Source: Novosphingobium lentum NBRC 107847
Lineage (GTDB): Bacteria; Pseudomonadota; Alphaproteobacteria; Sphingomonadales; Sphingomonadaceae
Reading direction: 5' to 3'
Assembly: GCF_001590965.1 (NCBI RefSeq)
Contig: NZ_BCTW01000007.1
Span: 1 to 64,000 of the forward strand
DNA length: 64,000 bases
The position numbers and the translations under genes were made by a program. The notes beneath the pieces were generated by a model, which had not been told where the DNA came from, made no database searches, and saw only the letters and a list, made by a program, of their open reading frames with translations. Positions 60,728 to 64,000 of this stretch are shown here, one piece after another (within the stretch, counting starts at the first letter, position 1; every line of letters starts with the position of its first letter).

Positions 60728-61945
60728 ATGGTTACGGCTGTAGAAGATCGAGTCATCGTCGCGGGAGCCGGACCCGTTGGATTGATCGCTGCCCTCGCGC
60801 TTGTCCAGCGCGGCGTGCCGGTACTGGTGCTCGAAGAAGAGTCAGCACCCATCCAGGACCCGCGCGGCGCGGCATTCCATCCGCCAACGCTCGACATCAT
60901 CGAACGCCTCGGCATCCTCGATCCGCTCATGGATATCGGGCTGAAAATTCCCCGTTGGCAGATCCGCAACCGTGATGGTTCGATCGTGGCGGAATTCGAT
61001 CTGAAGCTCCTCGAGGACGAGACGAAACATCCCTATCGCTTTCACCTCGGCCAGCAGAAGCTGCTGCCCGTGCTTCTTGCCGAACTCGCCAAGCATCGCG
61101 ATGCGGACATTCGTTTCGGCACGCGCGTAACCGGGCTTTCCCAGTCTGGCGAAGGCATCGCAGTCCAGCTTTCCAGGGGCGAGAACAGATTGCAAGCCGT
61201 TACGGGGCGTTGGCTCGTTGGGGCGGACGGCGCGCGCAGCCAGGTCCGAAAATCGGCGGGTATCGAATTTGAAGGTTTCACCTGGCCCGAGCGTTTTGTC
61301 GTGACCAACCTCGCCGACGATCTGGAGAAATACGGTTTCGCCTACACCAATTATGTCACCGATCCCGACCGTTGGGCGGTCGTGCTGCGACTGGAAGATG
61401 AGAGGGGGCAGCCCAATTGGCGCGTCACCTATCCTACCGACAATATATCAAGCGATGAGGCGGTCCTCGATCCGTTGCGCGTCCAGGAAAGACTGGCTGA
61501 CGTGATCCCCGGCGCGAGCCAGCTCGACGTCCGCTATGCCGGAATCTACCGCGTGCACCAACGTGTCGCGCGCGAATTCCGGAAAGGTCGGGTCTTGTTG
61601 GCTGGCGATGCCGCCCACATCAACAATCCTCTCGGCGGTTTCGGCCTGAACAGTGGAATTCAGGATGCAGAAAGTCTTGCAGAGAAACTCGCGGAGGTCT
61701 GGCATGGTCGTGCCAGCGCGGAACTGCTCGACGCATATGCCCGCCAGCGGCGCACCAGCAATATCGAGTTCGTCCAGAAGGCCAGCATTCGCAACAAGGC
61801 CATGATCGAGGAGCGCGACCCGGATGTGAAGCTTAGAGCGCAGATTGAACTCGCTGCAATTGCCAGCGATCCGCAGCGTGCGCTTCCCTACCTCCTTGAA
61901 TCATCGATGATCAATTCAGTCCGGGCATCAGCCCGATCGGAGTGA
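60728..61945 (+). CDS. FAD-dependent aromatic monooxygenase (UbiH/MhpA/PcpB superfamily)
   Basis: 405 residues from ATG 60728, AGGAG upstream. Group A flavoprotein hydroxylase motifs: VIVAGAGPVGLIAAL (FAD/ADP), VGADGARSQVRKSAG (the DG motif) and VLLAGDAAHINNPLGGFGLN (the GD motif). It lacks the C-terminal thioredoxin-like extension of PcpB or phenol hydroxylase, which run to about 540-600 residues. It would hydroxylate a phenol with NAD(P)H and O2, perhaps forming the hydroquinone that PcpA-like cleaves, possibly with loss of a para substituent. The substrate is inferred from context. Confidence 0.85.
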   Translation: MVTAVEDRVIVAGAGPVGLIAALALVQRGVPVLVLEEESAPIQDPRGAAFHPPTLDIIERLGILDPLMDIGLKIPRWQIRNRDGSIVAEFDLKLLEDETKHPYRFHLGQQKLLPVLLAELAKHRDADIRFGTRVTGLSQSGEGIAVQLSRGENRLQAVTGRWLVGADGARSQVRKSAGIEFEGFTWPERFVVTNLADDLEKYGFAYTNYVTDPDRWAVVLRLEDERGQPNWRVTYPTDNISSDEAVLDPLRVQERLADVIPGASQLDVRYAGIYRVHQRVAREFRKGRVLLAGDAAHINNPLGGFGLNSGIQDAESLAEKLAEVWHGRASAELLDAYARQRRTSNIEFVQKASIRNKAMIEERDPDVKLRAQIELAAIASDPQRALPYLLESSMINSVRASARSE

Positions 61946-62150
61946 GGGGCTAGAAGAAGGCGCCGAGGCCGGTGACGCCCTGTTGGCGGGCTTGCAGGCG
62001 GTTCGGGCGCGCGGGCGAACGATTGGAGCCGTTGCGCCCTATGGAAGGACATCTCGATCACTATAGCTTCGTGACCGACCGATCATTCTCGGCAGTGCGG
62101 AACCGCGCTGGTGACACGGTTGGCGACCCTGGAGGCCGCTTTCGCGCGCG

Positions 62151-62810
62151 TCAATCGCGCGTTGGCGCCGCGTTGGGGCGCCATATCCGCAGAAAGGCTT
62201 CGATTGCGATTTCGACGTCCTGGGAAAGGCTTCGCTCACTATCGGGGAGGTCCAGCTTAAGGAGCGCTTGTTCGTAGCCGCCCGCTTGGCAAAGCGCGCT
62301 GAACTGCCGAACCGCCAGCATCGGCTGACCCGCCTGCAGATCCCCGCGAGCCATGACGGCCTCGAGATAATCGGCGAGCCGTTGCTTTCCGCGGCGTGGA
62401 CCACGCTCGTAGAACAACTCCGCGAGGTAAGGAAAGCGTTCCGCCTCGCTGATGACAAGGCGGTGGAGCGCCATGACCGGGGCCGAGTAGATCGTCGAAA
62501 TCAGCGCTTCGGCGAAACGCCGGAGTACGGTCTCAACCGGATCGTCAAGCGATACCTCGACGGAGAGACTCTTGCCGTAGCGCTCGACGATATCGTCCAC
62601 GACCGCCGCGAACAGCTCCTCCTTTGAAGGGAAATAGGCCCATAGAGTCGTCTTCGATCCGCCGACCGCGCGGGCGATTTCGGACATGGCGGTACCCGCA
62701 TAGCCTTGCGCGAAAAAAGCGGAGGTGGCGGCCGCGACGAAGGCGCGGCGGCGCGAGGCGGACGACTGGTCGCTCGCCGAGGCGGCCGGGCGGGCGAGAA
62801 CCGAGTCCAT
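62151..62810 (-). CDS. TetR-family repressor
   Basis: 219 residues. The N-terminal HTH TAMSEIARAVGGSKTTLWAY, followed by FPSKEELFAAVV, is canonical, and the all-helical ligand domain resembles the AcrR-like C-terminal type. It diverges from the TonB receptor gene that starts at 63116, which is its probable target. Confidence 0.9.
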   Translation of the reverse strand: MDSVLARPAASASDQSSASRRRAFVAAATSAFFAQGYAGTAMSEIARAVGGSKTTLWAYFPSKEELFAAVVDDIVERYGKSLSVEVSLDDPVETVLRRFAEALISTIYSAPVMALHRLVISEAERFPYLAELFYERGPRRGKQRLADYLEAVMARGDLQAGQPMLAVRQFSALCQAGGYEQALLKLDLPDSERSLSQDVEIAIEAFLRIWRPNAAPTRD

Positions 62811-63115
62811 CAACGCGTGGCGGCGGCGTCGCAGCGACGCAGCGTTGGTTCAACTAAAGCGGGCAGCCAAAAAGGCCGGGAAGAGGACATTGGGCGATCC
62901 GATATAGGTCGATTGCTGTTCTTGTTGCGCTCATTCCGGGCGAACGCAAATCCGGCTTCCGGATGGAATCTATTCGTCTGTCGCGGTTTTCGCGCGGTGG
63001 GAAGACTGCCAATTTCGCCGCCATCGCAGCCGGCCCCCGGCCGAGAACAACAAACAGGGGGCATTGGAAGCCGAGCTATTGCCCGGCCATGCCGGCGCGA
63101 GGGGAGAAGATCCGC
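62811..63115 (+). promoter_or_regulatory. Intergenic region of tetR and TonB receptor with dyad
   Basis: 305 bases. AAATCC-GGCTTCC-GGATGG at 62948-62966 has the ATCC-N7-GGAT core of the recurrent LysR-type box, about 150 bases upstream of the receptor ATG. GAGGGGAGAAG precedes that ATG. Confidence 0.4.
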
Positions 63116-64000
63116 ATGCATCATCTTATAGCCGAATTTCGTCCTGTTGCGCCTTTCAAGGCGCTGCTTCTTGGCGCCACCGCTATCGGCGCGCTCGCCG
63201 TCGCCTCGCCGGGCGCCGCGCAGGATGCATCCTCGCCGACCGACCAGGAAACCGTGGACCGAAGCGCGGCCGATGACAGCGGACAGGCCGAAGCCGCCGC
63301 GCGGGGCGTCGGCGAGATCGTGGTGACGGCGCGGCGCCGCGCCGAATCGCTGCAGGACACCCCGGTCGCCGTTACCGCGATCACCAGCGCCGCGCTCGAT
63401 CAACAGGGAGCGGTCAATATCTCGGCGATCGCGCAGTCGGTCCCAAGCCTTACCTTCAACACCACCGCCGGCAATTCGGGAGCAAGCAATGCCGCGGTCG
63501 TCTTCATCCGGGGCATCGGGCAGGACGATTTCTTTCCGACAATAGATCCGGGCGTCGGTATCTATCTCGATGGCGCCTATGTTTCGCGCACGCTCGGCGG
63601 CGTCCTCGATACCGTTGATCTAGAACAGGTCGAGGTGTTGCGCGGCCCGCAGGGAACATTGTTCGGCAAGAACACGATCGGCGGCGCGGTACAGATCACG
63701 ACGCGCAAGCCTGGTCCCGACCTCGAAGGCTATCTCGAGGCGACGACCGGGCGTTTCGGACGGATCGACGCCAAGGCAAGCATCAACCTGCCTTTTTCAG
63801 AGACGCTCTTCGCACGCTTCTCGGTCGCGACGCTTAACCGCGGCGGCTACATCACCATCCTCGAAAAGGACCCACTGACTGGCGCGGTGCGAGATGCCGA
63901 TGCGCCGAAGCTCGGCAATATCTCGACGATGGCGGGGCGTGCGGCGCTACGCTGGGAGGCCAATCCCGATCTCACTTTCGACCTGTCGTTCGACTATACG
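63116..64000 (+). CDS. TonB-dependent receptor (5' part, runs off the window)
   Basis: The first 295 codons. A signal peptide (about 1-35, ATAIGALAVASPGAAQ) is followed by the TonB-box-like EIVVTARRRAESLQDTPVAV. The plug domain carries VFIRGIGQDDFFPTIDPGVG and EVLRGPQGTLFGKNTIGGAV, then the barrel begins. The plug is closely related to the receptor at 34036 (same GIGQDD and DPGVGIY runs), so both may import related compounds. The end lies beyond 64000. Confidence 0.92.
   Translation, partial: MHHLIAEFRPVAPFKALLLGATAIGALAVASPGAAQDASSPTDQETVDRSAADDSGQAEAAARGVGEIVVTARRRAESLQDTPVAVTAITSAALDQQGAVNISAIAQSVPSLTFNTTAGNSGASNAAVVFIRGIGQDDFFPTIDPGVGIYLDGAYVSRTLGGVLDTVDLEQVEVLRGPQGTLFGKNTIGGAVQITTRKPGPDLEGYLEATTGRFGRIDAKASINLPFSETLFARFSVATLNRGGYITILEKDPLTGAVRDADAPKLGNISTMAGRAALRWEANPDLTFDLSFDYT

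Noticed and set aside
2435..64000. Right attachment site (attR) of the tRNA-Met island
   Set aside because: No second copy of the tRNA 3' end was noticed by eye; a computed repeat search is needed before claiming island limits.
1..64000. CRISPR arrays or rRNA genes
   Set aside because: No regularly spaced repeat series and no rRNA-like conserved segments were seen.

Overview
The window reads as a chromosomal stretch of a high-GC alphaproteobacterium of the Sphingomonadaceae (Sphingobium/Sphingopyxis/Novosphingobium type). This rests on two TonB-dependent receptors, a MucR-type regulator, a LigM-family O-demethylase and several glutathione S-transferases. It also rests on enzymes that look very close to the PcpA, PcpC and PcpF proteins of the pentachlorophenol degrader Sphingobium chlorophenolicum. 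All family assignments come from reading motifs and from remembered family sequences; no database search was run.

Layout. 1-2250: a clipped small protein (possibly a Flp-type pilin), a PilZ protein, a 1-Cys peroxiredoxin and a 2H phosphoesterase. 2358-3951: tRNA-Met(CAT) followed by a P4-type tyrosine integrase, the usual left end of a tRNA-integrated island. 3952-9463: debris including an EAL-domain remnant, then a tightly coupled minus-strand operon of an exported caspase-like protease, a CHASE2 sensor and an exported FecR-like protein. 10446-19004: a divergent, apparently undescribed cluster. One arm is a ribbon-helix-helix/binding-protein-like regulator, a protein joining an N-terminal cyclodipeptide-synthase-like domain to an ABC ATPase, a Tat lipoprotein binding protein and a fused permease. 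The other arm is a PrnB-like protein coupled to an AlaX-like aminoacyl-tRNA editing protein.

19250-63115 is dominated by what looks like one catabolic programme scattered over several transcription units. A LigM-like THF-dependent O-demethylase passes methyl groups to folate. MetF, FolD, PurU and an NAD-linked FdsGBAD-type formate dehydrogenase (with FdhD) would take methyl-THF through methylene- and formyl-THF to formate and CO2. Glutathione reductase, a PcpF-like glutathionyl-hydroquinone reductase and a PcpC-like reductive dehalogenase handle (chloro)hydroquinones. A PcpA-like hydroquinone dioxygenase opens the ring, and maleylacetate reductase, 3-oxoacid CoA-transferase and a 3-oxoadipyl-CoA-type thiolase funnel the product to the TCA cycle. 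FolB, PabB and FolC could raise the folate pool needed by the demethylase. Three related LysR genes (one frameshifted), an IclR and a TetR regulator, and two TonB receptors complete the set. A T-N11-A dyad (TATCC-N7-GGATA) recurs in front of many of these genes and could tie them into one regulon.

An IS256-family element with 8-bp target duplications has inserted into the last codons of the pcpF-like gene. The most novel parts are the cyclodipeptide-synthase-like/ABC cluster (10.4-19.0 kb), the extracytoplasmic caspase-CHASE2-FecR operon (4.9-9.5 kb) and the combined demethylation/hydroquinone-cleavage regulon with its shared putative operator.
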